DNA of 64,000 bases from Acidobacteriota bacterium (lineage in GTDB: Bacteria; Acidobacteriota; Terriglobia; Terriglobales; Acidobacteriaceae), in assembly GCA_018268915.1 (NCBI GenBank), contig JAFDVQ010000015.1:62001-126000 (forward strand), in the 5' to 3' direction. The notes under the pieces are model-generated. The model saw nothing but the letters and a program-made list of their open reading frames with translations. It made no database searches and had not been told where the DNA came from. The translations under genes and the position numbers were made by a program. Shown here in pieces: positions 36,618-46,327 of this stretch. Position 1 is the stretch's first letter; each line of letters starts with the position of its first letter.

Positions 36618-37451
36618 ATGAGAATCGCTATCCAGGGAGAGCCGGGTTCCTTCAGCCACGAAGCGGCGCTCGGTCTCGTGGCGGACGGTGTCATCGTACC
36701 CTGCGCCCTTTCCGCCGACGTCTTCAAAGAACTCGTCGGAAAATCCGTCGATGCCGCCGTCATCCCGATCGAGAATAGCCTCGCCGGCTCGGTGCTTGAG
36801 CACTTCGACCTTCTTCTTCAGCACGACGTAAAGGTCGTCGGCGAATCGCTCCTCCGCATCCGCCACAATCTCATCGCCATCTCCGGCGCCACTATCGGCG
36901 ACATCGACCGCGTCTTCTCTCACCCGGTGGCGCTCGCCCAATGCCGCCGATTCCTTGCCGAACATCCGAAGATGGAGTCCTACGCTTTCTACGACACTGC
37001 CGGAAGCGTCAAACAGCTTGTCGAATTGCGCGACAAGCACGCCGGAGCAATTGCCAGCGAGGCCGCCGCTCACTACTACGGCGCGGAAATCCTCCGCTCC
37101 AACATCGAAGATAATCCCGAAAACTACACGAGATTCTTTCTCGTGCGGCGCACCCCCGATGCCGTCACCAATGCCGACTCCAACAAGATCAGCATCGCCT
37201 TCTCCGTCGAGAATCGCCCCGGCTCGCTGGTCGCGGCCCTGAATGAACTCTCCGCGATCCCTACGAACCTGACGAAAATCGAATCAAGGCCAGTTCATGG
37301 CAAGCCCTGGGAGTACGTCTTCTACGTCGATTGCCAGCTCCACTCGATCGACGAAGGCGCCAAAGCCATCCAGGCTCTCCAACCCCACTGCGCAATGGTC
37401 AAGGAGTTGGGCACCTACCGGGAAGCCACCAAGCCCATATCCATTGACTAG
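36618..37451 (+). CDS. pheA: Prephenate dehydratase
   Basis: Converts prephenate to phenylpyruvate for phenylalanine synthesis; 277 residues, a stand-alone dehydratase without chorismate mutase. The PDT domain (about 1-180) starts RIAIQGEPGSFSHEAA and has the catalytic TRF motif in ENYTRFFLV. The C-terminal ACT domain (about 195-270) has GSLVAALNEL and the Phe-binding ESRP, so feedback inhibition by phenylalanine is expected. ATG 36618 was chosen, with GGAGAAAG about 9 nt upstream; the frame runs into the UbiA gene. Confidence 0.95.
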   Translation: MRIAIQGEPGSFSHEAALGLVADGVIVPCALSADVFKELVGKSVDAAVIPIENSLAGSVLEHFDLLLQHDVKVVGESLLRIRHNLIAISGATIGDIDRVFSHPVALAQCRRFLAEHPKMESYAFYDTAGSVKQLVELRDKHAGAIASEAAAHYYGAEILRSNIEDNPENYTRFFLVRRTPDAVTNADSNKISIAFSVENRPGSLVAALNELSAIPTNLTKIESRPVHGKPWEYVFYVDCQLHSIDEGAKAIQALQPHCAMVKELGTYREATKPISID

Positions 37452-37495
37452 CCTCTACTCTGCAACACGGAAGCGGCCTTGATCTGAGTACAAAC

Positions 37496-37530
37496 AAAAC
37501 GGGGGATGGCTCAAAGCCATCCCCGTTTTA
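37496..37530. terminator. Bidirectional terminator between pheA and the beta-barrel gene
   Basis: AAAAC-GGGG-ATGGCT (37496-37511, one bulged G) pairs with AGCCAT-CCCC-G-TTTT (37515-37529) around a CAA loop. The flanking A and T runs make it functional on both strands, fitting the convergent genes on each side. Confidence 0.85.
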
Positions 37531-37559
37531 TTGTTCCCTCGTTCGCTTGTTCCCTGCCT

Positions 37560-38183
37560 CTAGAAGTGGTACGCCACGCCGATCGCCGGGTAGTAGATGT
37601 TGTACCACTTGTTCGTCGAGAGATTGATCTGGTTCGTCCCCGACCCCTGGCCGAAGTTCGGAACCTTCGTAACAAACCCGCGGAACTCTGCGCGAATGTC
37701 GAAGCTGGGGCTGAGCTCATACGCAATGCCCGCGCCATACAGGCCGCCAACCGACGTCTGCTGTTTCACATCCAGCGACGTGGTTCCGGAGTTGCGGATT
37801 GGAAGGAAAATCAGTGCGCCCGGTCCGCCTTCCACAAACGGATTGAATTTCTTGAACGTAAAGCTCCGAACATAGGCTCCGGAGATCTCCTGCGTCCGAA
37901 CCAGCACCTTCACCGTGTTCGTATTGCCGGAGATGAACCGCATTGAGTTCTGGTAAGTGATACCGTAGTTCGCTTCCAGAGCGCTGTTCGGGGTAAGCAT
38001 GAACCGGTAGCTCAATAATCCGCCAAATGCTGTATTCGAGTGCACCTGCACGTCTGTGGATGAAGCAACGAAGGGCTCAACAAGGGCTGTCCCACTCACA
38101 CTGATGTCCTGCCGGCTCTCCTGAGCGCGGCCCGCTGCCACACACACTGCCAGCAGAAAGGCAATTACGGCGATCTTCTTCAT
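37560..38183 (-). CDS. Outer-membrane beta-barrel protein
   Basis: A 207-residue protein with a signal peptide (MKKIAVIAFLLAVCVAAG, cleaved near RAQ) and alternating hydrophobic strands consistent with an eight-stranded barrel. The C-terminus ends AIGVAYHF, an aromatic end residue as needed for outer-membrane insertion. It is an OmpA/OmpW-like porin domain by shape only; the function is unknown. The open frame extends far upstream to 38579 but the signal peptide fixes the start at 38183. Confidence 0.8.
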   Translation of the reverse strand: MKKIAVIAFLLAVCVAAGRAQESRQDISVSGTALVEPFVASSTDVQVHSNTAFGGLLSYRFMLTPNSALEANYGITYQNSMRFISGNTNTVKVLVRTQEISGAYVRSFTFKKFNPFVEGGPGALIFLPIRNSGTTSLDVKQQTSVGGLYGAGIAYELSPSFDIRAEFRGFVTKVPNFGQGSGTNQINLSTNKWYNIYYPAIGVAYHF

Positions 38184-38385
38184 TCGGTCTTGAACCTCTT
38201 GACTGCTCAACCGTCCGGCTGGCAACCAGGTTGTTGATTCCGGTGCTCCGGTCGTCGCCAGGCACCGCTCTATGCATTGTAAATGGCCAGAACGGCTTAG
38301 CCTCGGTTCCGGGTGTCGCTGAATGATCTGAATCAATAGACGCAACAACCCTGAAATGGGCACCTCCGACAGAACCCTTTCGCCG

Positions 38386-39309
38386 CTAACCCGTCCGCTC
38401 GACGTGATAGTAGTACGGCGGCCCGTGCTTCTCTGCCATTCCTCGCACCGTCCGCAGGAACGCCCGCGCCGCATGCGACATCGTCGACTGCCTGCGATGA
38501 ACCAGCCGAAGCACTCGTTTGAATTCCAGCTCGTCCACCGCCACACGAACCAGCTCCCCAGCCGCCAGTTCATGAGCAATTGTCAGATGCGGAACCAGAG
38601 CCACCCCGTTTCCCATTGCTACAAACCGCTTGATCGCCTCGATCGTCGGCAGATCGATCCCCATGTTCAATTGCGTCCGGTGCCTCTGAAACGCCTCGAT
38701 TACCTTCCTTCGCAGCGGCGATGCCACATTGTGCGCGATAAAGTTCTCTTTCCCCAGGTCTGCAATCGATACCCGCGAGGCTCGAGCCAGCCGATGCTTC
38801 GGGCTCACGATAAAGGCCAGACTGTCGTTGTAGACAGCAACCGTCTTGAACCGCTCCGGATCCAGCCGGAACGACGTCACGCCAATCTCAAAAGTCCTGA
38901 GACTCAGTTCCTCCGCTATCCGGCTCGCCAGCATGCGATGCACAGAGACGCCAATCTCTGGATGCTCACGCCGGAACTCACCCACCACCTCCAGCAGGTA
39001 CATGCAGGTGTACTCATTCGCCGCCAGTTGTAACCTGCCCCTCTCCAGGCTCTTCAATTCATCCAGTGCGCTCGAAGCCTCGCGCCTCAAAGCCAGCAAC
39101 CGCTGCGCATAGTCCCGCAACAGTTCTCCGGACGCAGTCAATGACCCGTCCCGCGCCGCCCTGTCAAAGAGCGGTTCGCCTATCGACGCCTCCAGCTTCC
39201 GAATCACCTGGCTGATCGCCGGCTGCGTCCTGTGCAGCCTCACAGCCGCCTTGGAGAAGCTCCGCTCCTCCGCAACCGCCAGAAACGTTTCCAGTTGTGA
39301 AAGTTCCAT
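38386..39309 (-). CDS. LysR-family transcriptional regulator
   Basis: A 307-residue LysR regulator. The winged helix (about 1-60) shows LETFLAVAEERSFSKAAVRL and RTQPAISQVIRKLE. The periplasmic-binding-like effector domain (about 90-290) follows. GGAGG lies 5 nt before the ATG. It is divergent from leuA across 283 nt that contain a LysR-type dyad, so it is a good candidate regulator of the leu-ilv cluster (inference). The effector is unknown. Confidence 0.9.
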   Translation of the reverse strand: MELSQLETFLAVAEERSFSKAAVRLHRTQPAISQVIRKLEASIGEPLFDRAARDGSLTASGELLRDYAQRLLALRREASSALDELKSLERGRLQLAANEYTCMYLLEVVGEFRREHPEIGVSVHRMLASRIAEELSLRTFEIGVTSFRLDPERFKTVAVYNDSLAFIVSPKHRLARASRVSIADLGKENFIAHNVASPLRRKVIEAFQRHRTQLNMGIDLPTIEAIKRFVAMGNGVALVPHLTIAHELAAGELVRVAVDELEFKRVLRLVHRRQSTMSHAARAFLRTVRGMAEKHGPPYYYHVERTG

Positions 39310-39404
39310 CGCGCCTCCAGCACTCGGGCAATCAGTGGCGAGTAATCAGTGATCAAGCCACTCCGGTTCGCAAGCTCTGCGTCGGGTGGCAATACATCAC
39401 CCTT

Positions 39405-39480
39405 GATCACTGACCCTGACCCCTAACCCCTGACCACTGATCCCTGATCCCTGACCACTGACCACTGACCACTGACCACT
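39405..39480. repeat. Heptanucleotide tandem array upstream of leuA (about 11 units)
   Basis: Units such as GATCACT, GACCCCT, GATCCCT and four identical GACCACT run in a 7-nt period with one 6-nt unit. The array lies between the LysR gene and the leuA operator. Confidence 0.85.
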
Positions 39481-39487
39481 GAGGTTA

Positions 39488-39507
39488 TAAGCAATTGTAA
39501 TCGCTTA
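39488..39507. promoter_or_regulatory. LysR-type operator dyad in the leuA promoter region
   Basis: TAAGC (39488-39492) and GCTTA (39503-39507) form an inverted repeat across 10 nt, around an internal CAATTG. LysR sites commonly have this T-N11-A layout. It lies about 85 nt before leuA, with A/T-rich sequence and a possible -10 just downstream. Confidence 0.5.
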
Positions 39508-39592
39508 CCCAAAAAGAATAACTTTGCCTTATACCGCATCGATCGGCGAAACTAAAGATGCTGGCAACGTCTTCCCCTGGCAGGCGTGACAT

Positions 39593-40798
39593 ATGACAAA
39601 CAATCCCAATCACGTTGCATTCTTCGACACCACTCTGCGCGACGGCGAGCAGTCCCCCGGCTGCAGCATGACCACGCAGGAAAAGCTGACCATGGCGCAC
39701 GCCCTTGAAGACCTGGGCGTCGACATCATCGAAGCCGGGTTCGCCATGGCCTCCGAAGGCGACTTCGCCGCCATCGCCACCATTACCCAGGCCGTGCGAA
39801 GGCCCAGGATCGCTTCCCTTGCCCGCGCCAAGACCGAAGACATCGAGATCGCTGCCCGCGCCCTTCAATTCGCGCAGCGCCCCCGCATCCATATCTTTCT
39901 CGCTTCGAGCGATCTTCATCTCGAGTACAAGCTCAAGATGAGTCGTCAGCAGGCTCTGGACCAGGCCGCCGAGTCTCTTCGTCTCGCCCGCACCTTCGTC
40001 GACGACGTGGAGTTCTCGCCCGAAGACGCAACCCGCTCCGATCGCGAATTCCTGATTGACATCGTGCGCACCGCCATCGAGGCTGGCGCCACCACCATCA
40101 ACATGCCCGACACCGTCGGCTACTCGACGCCCGAAGAGTACGGCCAGATGTTCCGCGAAGTTCGCGAGCGCATCCCCGCCATCGATGCCGAAGGCATCAT
40201 CCTCTCCTCGCACTGTCACGACGACCTCGGCCTTGCGGCCGCAAATTCTCTCGCCGCAATTCAGGCTGGAGCCCGTCAAGTGGAGTGCACCATTAACGGC
40301 ATCGGCGAACGCGCCGGCAACGCAGCTCTCGAAGAGATCGCCGCCGCTCTTCACGTGCGCTCAGAACGCTACGGCGTCACGACCGACATCAAGCTCGATC
40401 AGCTTTACCCGGCAAGCCAGGTGCTCGGCCAGATCATCACCTTCCGCCCGTCACCCAATAAGGCGATCGTCGGAGCAAACGCCTTTGCGCACGAGTCCGG
40501 CATTCACCAGCATGGCATGCTGGCCAATCCGCTCTGCTACGAGATCATGACGCCTACGCTTGTCGGCGTTTCGCGCACGAATCTTGTTCTCGGCAAGCAC
40601 TCCGGCCGCGCCGCGCTTCGTCATCGCCTCGAGCAGCTCGGCTATACGCTCTCGCGCGAAGAGCTGCAGCAGACCTACTACCGCTTCGTCGCTCTCGCCG
40701 ATCGCAAGAAGAATATCTACGACCAGGATCTGATCGGAATTCTGCCCGATCCCATCCGCGATCGCCGCAGCGAACCAGCCGTAGCTGAACTGGATTGA
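39593..40798 (+). CDS. leuA: 2-isopropylmalate synthase, short form without regulatory domain
   Basis: Condenses acetyl-CoA and 2-ketoisovalerate, the first committed step to leucine. The TIM-barrel catalytic domain (about 8-275) has TTLRDGEQSPG, the metal-binding HCHDD, and NGIGERAGN; the linker region HESGIHQHGM follows. The protein ends at residue 401, whereas typical LeuA is 510-560 residues, so the C-terminal leucine-binding LeuA dimer domain is absent. Citramalate or another acyltransferase activity is possible, but the leuBCD context argues for LeuA. The Shine-Dalgarno is weak (GGCAGG). Confidence 0.9.
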   Translation: MTNNPNHVAFFDTTLRDGEQSPGCSMTTQEKLTMAHALEDLGVDIIEAGFAMASEGDFAAIATITQAVRRPRIASLARAKTEDIEIAARALQFAQRPRIHIFLASSDLHLEYKLKMSRQQALDQAAESLRLARTFVDDVEFSPEDATRSDREFLIDIVRTAIEAGATTINMPDTVGYSTPEEYGQMFREVRERIPAIDAEGIILSSHCHDDLGLAAANSLAAIQAGARQVECTINGIGERAGNAALEEIAAALHVRSERYGVTTDIKLDQLYPASQVLGQIITFRPSPNKAIVGANAFAHESGIHQHGMLANPLCYEIMTPTLVGVSRTNLVLGKHSGRAALRHRLEQLGYTLSREELQQTYYRFVALADRKKNIYDQDLIGILPDPIRDRRSEPAVAELD

Positions 40799-40844
40799 TT
40801 AGTACCCCTACCGGTTTTGGCGATTCGACGCACCGGCTCGCTTT

Positions 40845-40872
40845 CTGATCACTGATCACTGAACACTGACCA
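40845..40872. repeat. Heptanucleotide array upstream of leuB (4 units)
   Basis: Units CTGATCA, CTGATCA, CTGAACA, CTGACCA, ending 17 nt before the leuB start region; the Shine-Dalgarno GGGAGA follows. Confidence 0.85.
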
Positions 40873-40889
40873 CTTTCATCGGGAGATTA

Positions 40890-41981
40890 ATGAACCTCAA
40901 GATCCTAGTCACCGCCGGCGACGGCATCGGCCCCGAAGTCACCAATGAAGCAGTCTCCGTTCTGCGCGATGTCGCAGAACTCGGCGGCCACACCATCCAG
41001 ATCGATGAAAAGCGAATCGGCGGCGTCGCCATCGTCAAAGACGGCACGCCTCTTCCTCAAGAGACCCTTGACGCAGCCCTCGCCAGCGACGCAGTTCTCC
41101 TCGGTGCAGTTGGCGGAAACGAATTCAATTCGCTTGCGCCCGACAAGCGTCCCGAAGCCGGCCTTCTTCAGATTCGCGCAGCGCTCGGCGGATTTGCGAA
41201 CCTCCGCCCCGCGTTCGCCTTCAAGGAGCTCGCCGTCAACAGCCCGCTCCGTCCTGAAATCGTCGACGGTGCCGACATCCTCTTCGTTCGCGAACTTCTC
41301 GGCGGCCTCTACTTCGGTCAGCCCCGCGAGTGGAACCGTCAGAGCGGCGAAGCGCTGAACACCATGCGTTACACCCGCAGCGAAGTAGCCCGCGTTGCCC
41401 ACATCGCCTTCCAACTCGCGCAGAAGCGCCGCAAGAAACTTACCAGTGTCGACAAGGCCAACGTCCTCGAAGTCTCGCAGCTCTGGCGCGACACTGTGAA
41501 CCAGGTTGCCGCCGGGTTCCCCGACGTCACCGTCGAGCATCAATATGTCGACGCGATGGCCATGCACCTCATGAACCAGCCGCGCAACTACGACGTCGTC
41601 CTCACCGAGAATCTCTTCGGCGATATTCTCAGCGACGAATCCGCGGTCATCACCGGCTCGCTCGGAATGCTGCCTTCGGCCACCATCGGCGGCAAAGTCA
41701 ATCTCTACGAACCGGTCCACGGCTCCGCGCCCGACATCGCCGGCAAAGGACTCGCCAATCCGCTCGGCGCAATCCTCACCGGCGCCCTGATTCTGCGCCA
41801 CTCTGCCGGCCTCGAAGCCGAAGCTGCTGCAATCGAATCGTCGGTGCGCAAGGTCCTTGAACAGGGCTTCCGCACACCCGACCTCGCCCGTTCCAACCCG
41901 CAGGGCTTCACCGTCCTGTCGACAAAGGACATGGGCGCCAAGGTCCGCGAAACAGTCAAGACGCTTCTGGTCAGTGCATAG
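40890..41981 (+). CDS. leuB: 3-isopropylmalate dehydrogenase
   Basis: NAD-dependent oxidative decarboxylation of 3-isopropylmalate; 363 residues, normal length. Family features include GDGIGPEV near 11, the substrate loop with RELLGGLYFG, NVLEVSQLWRDTV near 191 and the metal-binding DILSDESAVITGS. GGGAGA lies 4-5 nt before the ATG. It follows leuA by 91 nt containing heptads. Confidence 0.96.
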   Translation: MNLKILVTAGDGIGPEVTNEAVSVLRDVAELGGHTIQIDEKRIGGVAIVKDGTPLPQETLDAALASDAVLLGAVGGNEFNSLAPDKRPEAGLLQIRAALGGFANLRPAFAFKELAVNSPLRPEIVDGADILFVRELLGGLYFGQPREWNRQSGEALNTMRYTRSEVARVAHIAFQLAQKRRKKLTSVDKANVLEVSQLWRDTVNQVAAGFPDVTVEHQYVDAMAMHLMNQPRNYDVVLTENLFGDILSDESAVITGSLGMLPSATIGGKVNLYEPVHGSAPDIAGKGLANPLGAILTGALILRHSAGLEAEAAAIESSVRKVLEQGFRTPDLARSNPQGFTVLSTKDMGAKVRETVKTLLVSA

Positions 41982-42033
41982 CAACTTCACGCAGCTTCGC
42001 AAAGCAGAAAGCGCACTCGCAATCAATACGCAA

Positions 42034-42068
42034 CTGAGAACTGACAACTGTTAACTGAGAACTGATTT
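42034..42068. repeat. Heptanucleotide array abutting the leuC start (5 units)
   Basis: Units CTGAGAA, CTGACAA, CTGTTAA, CTGAGAA, CTGATTT end 3 nt before the leuC ATG and occupy the place where a Shine-Dalgarno would lie. Confidence 0.85.
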
Positions 42069-42071
42069 CTT

Positions 42072-43501
<1,430 letters not shown>

Positions 43502-43502
<1 letters not shown>

Positions 43503-44113
43503 TGGAAGCCTTCAAGACTTTGACATCCACCGTCGCTCCCCTCGACCGCACCAACGTCGACACCGACCAGATCATTCCCAAGCAGTTCCTCAAGCGAATT
43601 GAGCGCACCGGCTATGGCGACTTCCTCTTCTTCGACTGGCGTCAGACGCCGGAAGGAAAGCCACTGCCTGAGTTCGTCCTCAACGACCCGCGTTACAAGG
43701 ACGCGAAGATCCTCATCGCCGGCAAGAACTTCGGTTGCGGTTCCAGCCGCGAGCACGCCGCATGGGCGCTCAGCGACTTCGGCTTCCGCGTCGTCATCGC
43801 GCCAACCTTTGCTGACATCTTCTTCTCCAACGCCGGCAAAAATGGAATCGTCCTCGTTCGCCTGAGCGAAAGCGAGGTCGAAACGCTCCTCCGCAACTCG
43901 CAGACCATCCCCGGCTATAAGCTCACCGTTTCCCTTCAAGACCAAACCGTAATCGACGACCGCGGCTTCAAGGCGACATTCGAAGTCGATCCGTTCCGCA
44001 AATACTGTCTCCTCGAAGGTCTCGACGACATCGGCCTCACCCTGCGCCACGCCGCAGAACTCGACAAATACGAAACCGAACACAACAAAGCCACCTGGCT
44101 CCAAGCCAAGTAG
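43502..44113 (+). CDS. leuD: 3-isopropylmalate dehydratase, small subunit
   Basis: The swivel subunit partner of LeuC, 203 residues, as usual for the bacterial long form. It shows LDRTNVDTDQIIPKQFLKRI at about 14-33 and NFGCGSSREHAAWAL near 77-91. Coupled to leuC by TAATG. The long form indicates true leucine biosynthesis rather than a homoaconitase. Confidence 0.95.
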
Positions 44114-44164
44114 AAGCGCAACTCTTCAATAGCTCCGCTTGAACGGACTCAACCAAGGATTGAG

Positions 44165-45850
44165 ATGACAGAAGGCAAACGCCAAAGCATTCCACTGACT
44201 GAGGGCCCGAGCCGCGCAGCTGCGCGCTCCTATTTACGCGGGTCCGGATTCTCCAAAGACGATCTCCACAAGCCCATCATCGGCATCGCCAACACCTGGA
44301 CCGAGATCGGCACGTGCAATGTCCACCTCCGCGAAATCGCCGAGGCCGTTAAAGAAGGCATCCGTGAAGCCGGCGGCACGCCGATGGAGTTCAACACCAT
44401 CACCATCTCCGACGGAATAACGATGGGCACGCAGGGCATGAAGGCCTCGCTGGTCTCCCGCGAAGTCATCGCTGACTCCATCGAGCTCGTTGCTCGCGGC
44501 AATCTCTTCGACGGCCTCATCGGAATCGGAGGCTGCGACAAGAACATGCCCGGCATCATCATGGCGCTCTGCCGCCTCGACATCCCCGGCATGATGCTCT
44601 ACGGCGGCTCCATCGCCCCCGGCAAAGTCACCGGACCCGATGGCAACAAGATTGACATCACGATTCAGGCCGTCTTTGAAGGCATCGGCGCTCACGCTGC
44701 CGGCAAGATTGACGACGCCGGTCTCGAAGCGCTCGAAGCCAATGCCTGTCCCGGCGCCGGCGCCTGCGGCGGCCAGTTCACCGCCAACACCATGGCCATG
44801 AGCGGCGAAATGCTCGGCATCTCTCCCCTTCATCTCTCCGGCGTTCCTGCAACAGACAAGGACAAGCTTGCAAGCAGCCGAGAAGCAGGCCGCATGGTCA
44901 TGGATGCCGTCCGCGCCAACCGCCGTCCTTCCCAGATCATCACCCGCAAGTCGCTCGAAAACACAATCGCCAGCGTCGCAGCCAGCGGCGGCTCCACCAA
45001 TGCCGTCCTTCACCTCATCGCCATCGCGCGCGAGATCGGCGTCGATCTCTCCGTCGACGACTTTGACGCAATCTCGAAGAAGACACCTTTCATCTGCGAC
45101 CTCGTTCCTGCCGGAAAATACATGGCCTCGCACTTCCAGGCCGCCGGAGGATCGCGCCTTCTCGCCAAGCGTCTCATCGACGCAGGCCATGCCGACGGCT
45201 CCACGCTCACCATCAGCGGACGCACCCTCGCCGAAGAAGCAGCCCTCGCTGTTGAAACGCCCAACCAGGTCGTCATCAAAACCTTCGAGAGCCCGATCAA
45301 GTCGACCGGCGGCCTCGTCATCCTAAAGGGCAATCTCGCCCCTGAAGGTTGCGTAATGAAGATCGCCGCCGCTGATCGGTACGAACACCGCGGCCCCGCC
45401 CGCGTCTTCGACTGCGAAGAAGACTGCTTCGCCGCCGTGCAGAGCAACAAGATCAAGCCCGGCGACGTTCTCGTCATCCGCTATGAAGGTCCAAAGGGCG
45501 GCCCCGGCATGCGCGAAATGCTTCAGGTCACCGCCGCTGTCAGCGGACACCCTGACCTCACTCACACCGTCGCGCTGCTAACCGATGGCCGCTTTAGCGG
45601 CGCAACTCGCGGCTTCACCGCCGGACACGTCGCTCCCGAAGCATTCGTCGGTGGTCCCATCGCAGCCGTTCGCGAAGGCGACATCATCGCCTTCGACATC
45701 AAGAACCGCACCCTCAATGTGGAGATCAGCGCAGAAGAAATGTCCGCGCGTCTCAAGAACTTCAAGCCGCCCGCGCTTCGCTGGCCGCAAGGCGTATTCC
45801 GCAAGTACGTCGACCGCGTCACCAGCGCCTCGCACGGCGCAACAACATAG
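44165..45850 (+). CDS. ilvD: Dihydroxy-acid dehydratase
   Basis: Fe-S dehydratase forming 2-keto acids for valine, leucine and isoleucine. 561 residues. Cluster cysteines appear in GGCDKNMPG near 123 and in CPGAGACGGQFTANTM near 194; GRFSGATRGF near the C-terminus is conserved. AAGGA lies 6 nt before the ATG. 51 nt follow leuD without heptads, the one longer-spacer exception besides the ilvC junction. Confidence 0.96.
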   Translation: MTEGKRQSIPLTEGPSRAAARSYLRGSGFSKDDLHKPIIGIANTWTEIGTCNVHLREIAEAVKEGIREAGGTPMEFNTITISDGITMGTQGMKASLVSREVIADSIELVARGNLFDGLIGIGGCDKNMPGIIMALCRLDIPGMMLYGGSIAPGKVTGPDGNKIDITIQAVFEGIGAHAAGKIDDAGLEALEANACPGAGACGGQFTANTMAMSGEMLGISPLHLSGVPATDKDKLASSREAGRMVMDAVRANRRPSQIITRKSLENTIASVAASGGSTNAVLHLIAIAREIGVDLSVDDFDAISKKTPFICDLVPAGKYMASHFQAAGGSRLLAKRLIDAGHADGSTLTISGRTLAEEAALAVETPNQVVIKTFESPIKSTGGLVILKGNLAPEGCVMKIAAADRYEHRGPARVFDCEEDCFAAVQSNKIKPGDVLVIRYEGPKGGPGMREMLQVTAAVSGHPDLTHTVALLTDGRFSGATRGFTAGHVAPEAFVGGPIAAVREGDIIAFDIKNRTLNVEISAEEMSARLKNFKPPALRWPQGVFRKYVDRVTSASHGATT

Positions 45851-45877
45851 AGAGCAGCTGTCAGCTCTCATTTTCAA
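45850..45877. repeat. Short heptanucleotide run upstream of orf117
   Basis: GAGAGCA, GCTGTCA, GCTCTCA and a diverged TTTTCAA follow each other in register; the first unit overlaps the end of ilvD. Confidence 0.55.
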
Positions 45878-45909
45878 GCCGCCCGCTTCTATACAGAAAG
45901 GCAGAATCA

Positions 45910-46263
45910 ATGGCGCTCTTCGACAAGATGTTCGGTAAGAGTAAGAGCGCGTCCAGGAACGAGGAGGCTGTTTTAATCTACCTCGATGGATCGAGTCTGC
46001 CGGACGAAGTATATGCAAGCTGCGATCTTTCAACATTGGAAGATCAACTTGTCGAAGCCATCAAAACTCATCGAGCCGGAGAGTTCGATGGCAACGAAAT
46101 CGGGGACAAGGAGACTGTCCTCTATACCTACGGGCCCGATGCCAGGAGGCTGTTCGAAGTCATGGAACCGACTCTCAGAACTTACCCGCTTTGCAAAAAT
46201 GCGCGTGTGGTGATCCGGCAAGGTAAACCCGGTTCACCACAAACCGAAACAAGAATTCAATAG
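45910..46263 (+). CDS. Uncharacterised 117-aa protein inside the ilv operon
   Basis: I do not recognise a named family. It is a soluble 117-residue protein with a basic N-terminus (LFDKMFGKSKSAS), then VLIYLDGSSLPDEV, an acidic middle (AGEFDGNEIGDKETVLYTYG), ARRLFEVMEP and a C-terminal VVIRQGKPG. The GEFDGNEIG...YGPDA pattern looks conserved and enzyme-free. AGAAAGG lies about 7 nt before the ATG. Located between ilvD and ilvB, so co-expressed with branched-chain synthesis; role unknown. Confidence 0.75.
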   Translation: MALFDKMFGKSKSASRNEEAVLIYLDGSSLPDEVYASCDLSTLEDQLVEAIKTHRAGEFDGNEIGDKETVLYTYGPDARRLFEVMEPTLRTYPLCKNARVVIRQGKPGSPQTETRIQ

Positions 46264-46291
46264 CGACAAACATCGATCAAACGCAGATTTA

Positions 46292-46319
46292 GCTAGCAGC
46301 TGGAAGCTAACAGCTAAGG
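46292..46319. repeat. Heptanucleotide array carrying the ilvB Shine-Dalgarno (4 units)
   Basis: Units GCTAGCA, GCTGGAA, GCTAACA, GCTAAGG. The last unit supplies the start of AAGGAG, the ilvB ribosome binding site. Confidence 0.8.
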
Positions 46320-46327
46320 AGAACACA

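Noticed and set aside
37560..38579. Extended 339-codon version of the beta-barrel gene
   Set aside because: A clear signal peptide starts at 38183, and the upstream residues overlap the LysR gene end and look non-coding.
39405..39480. Possible small CRISPR array upstream of leuA
   Set aside because: Units are 7 nt with no unique spacers and no cas genes nearby; it is a simple tandem repeat.
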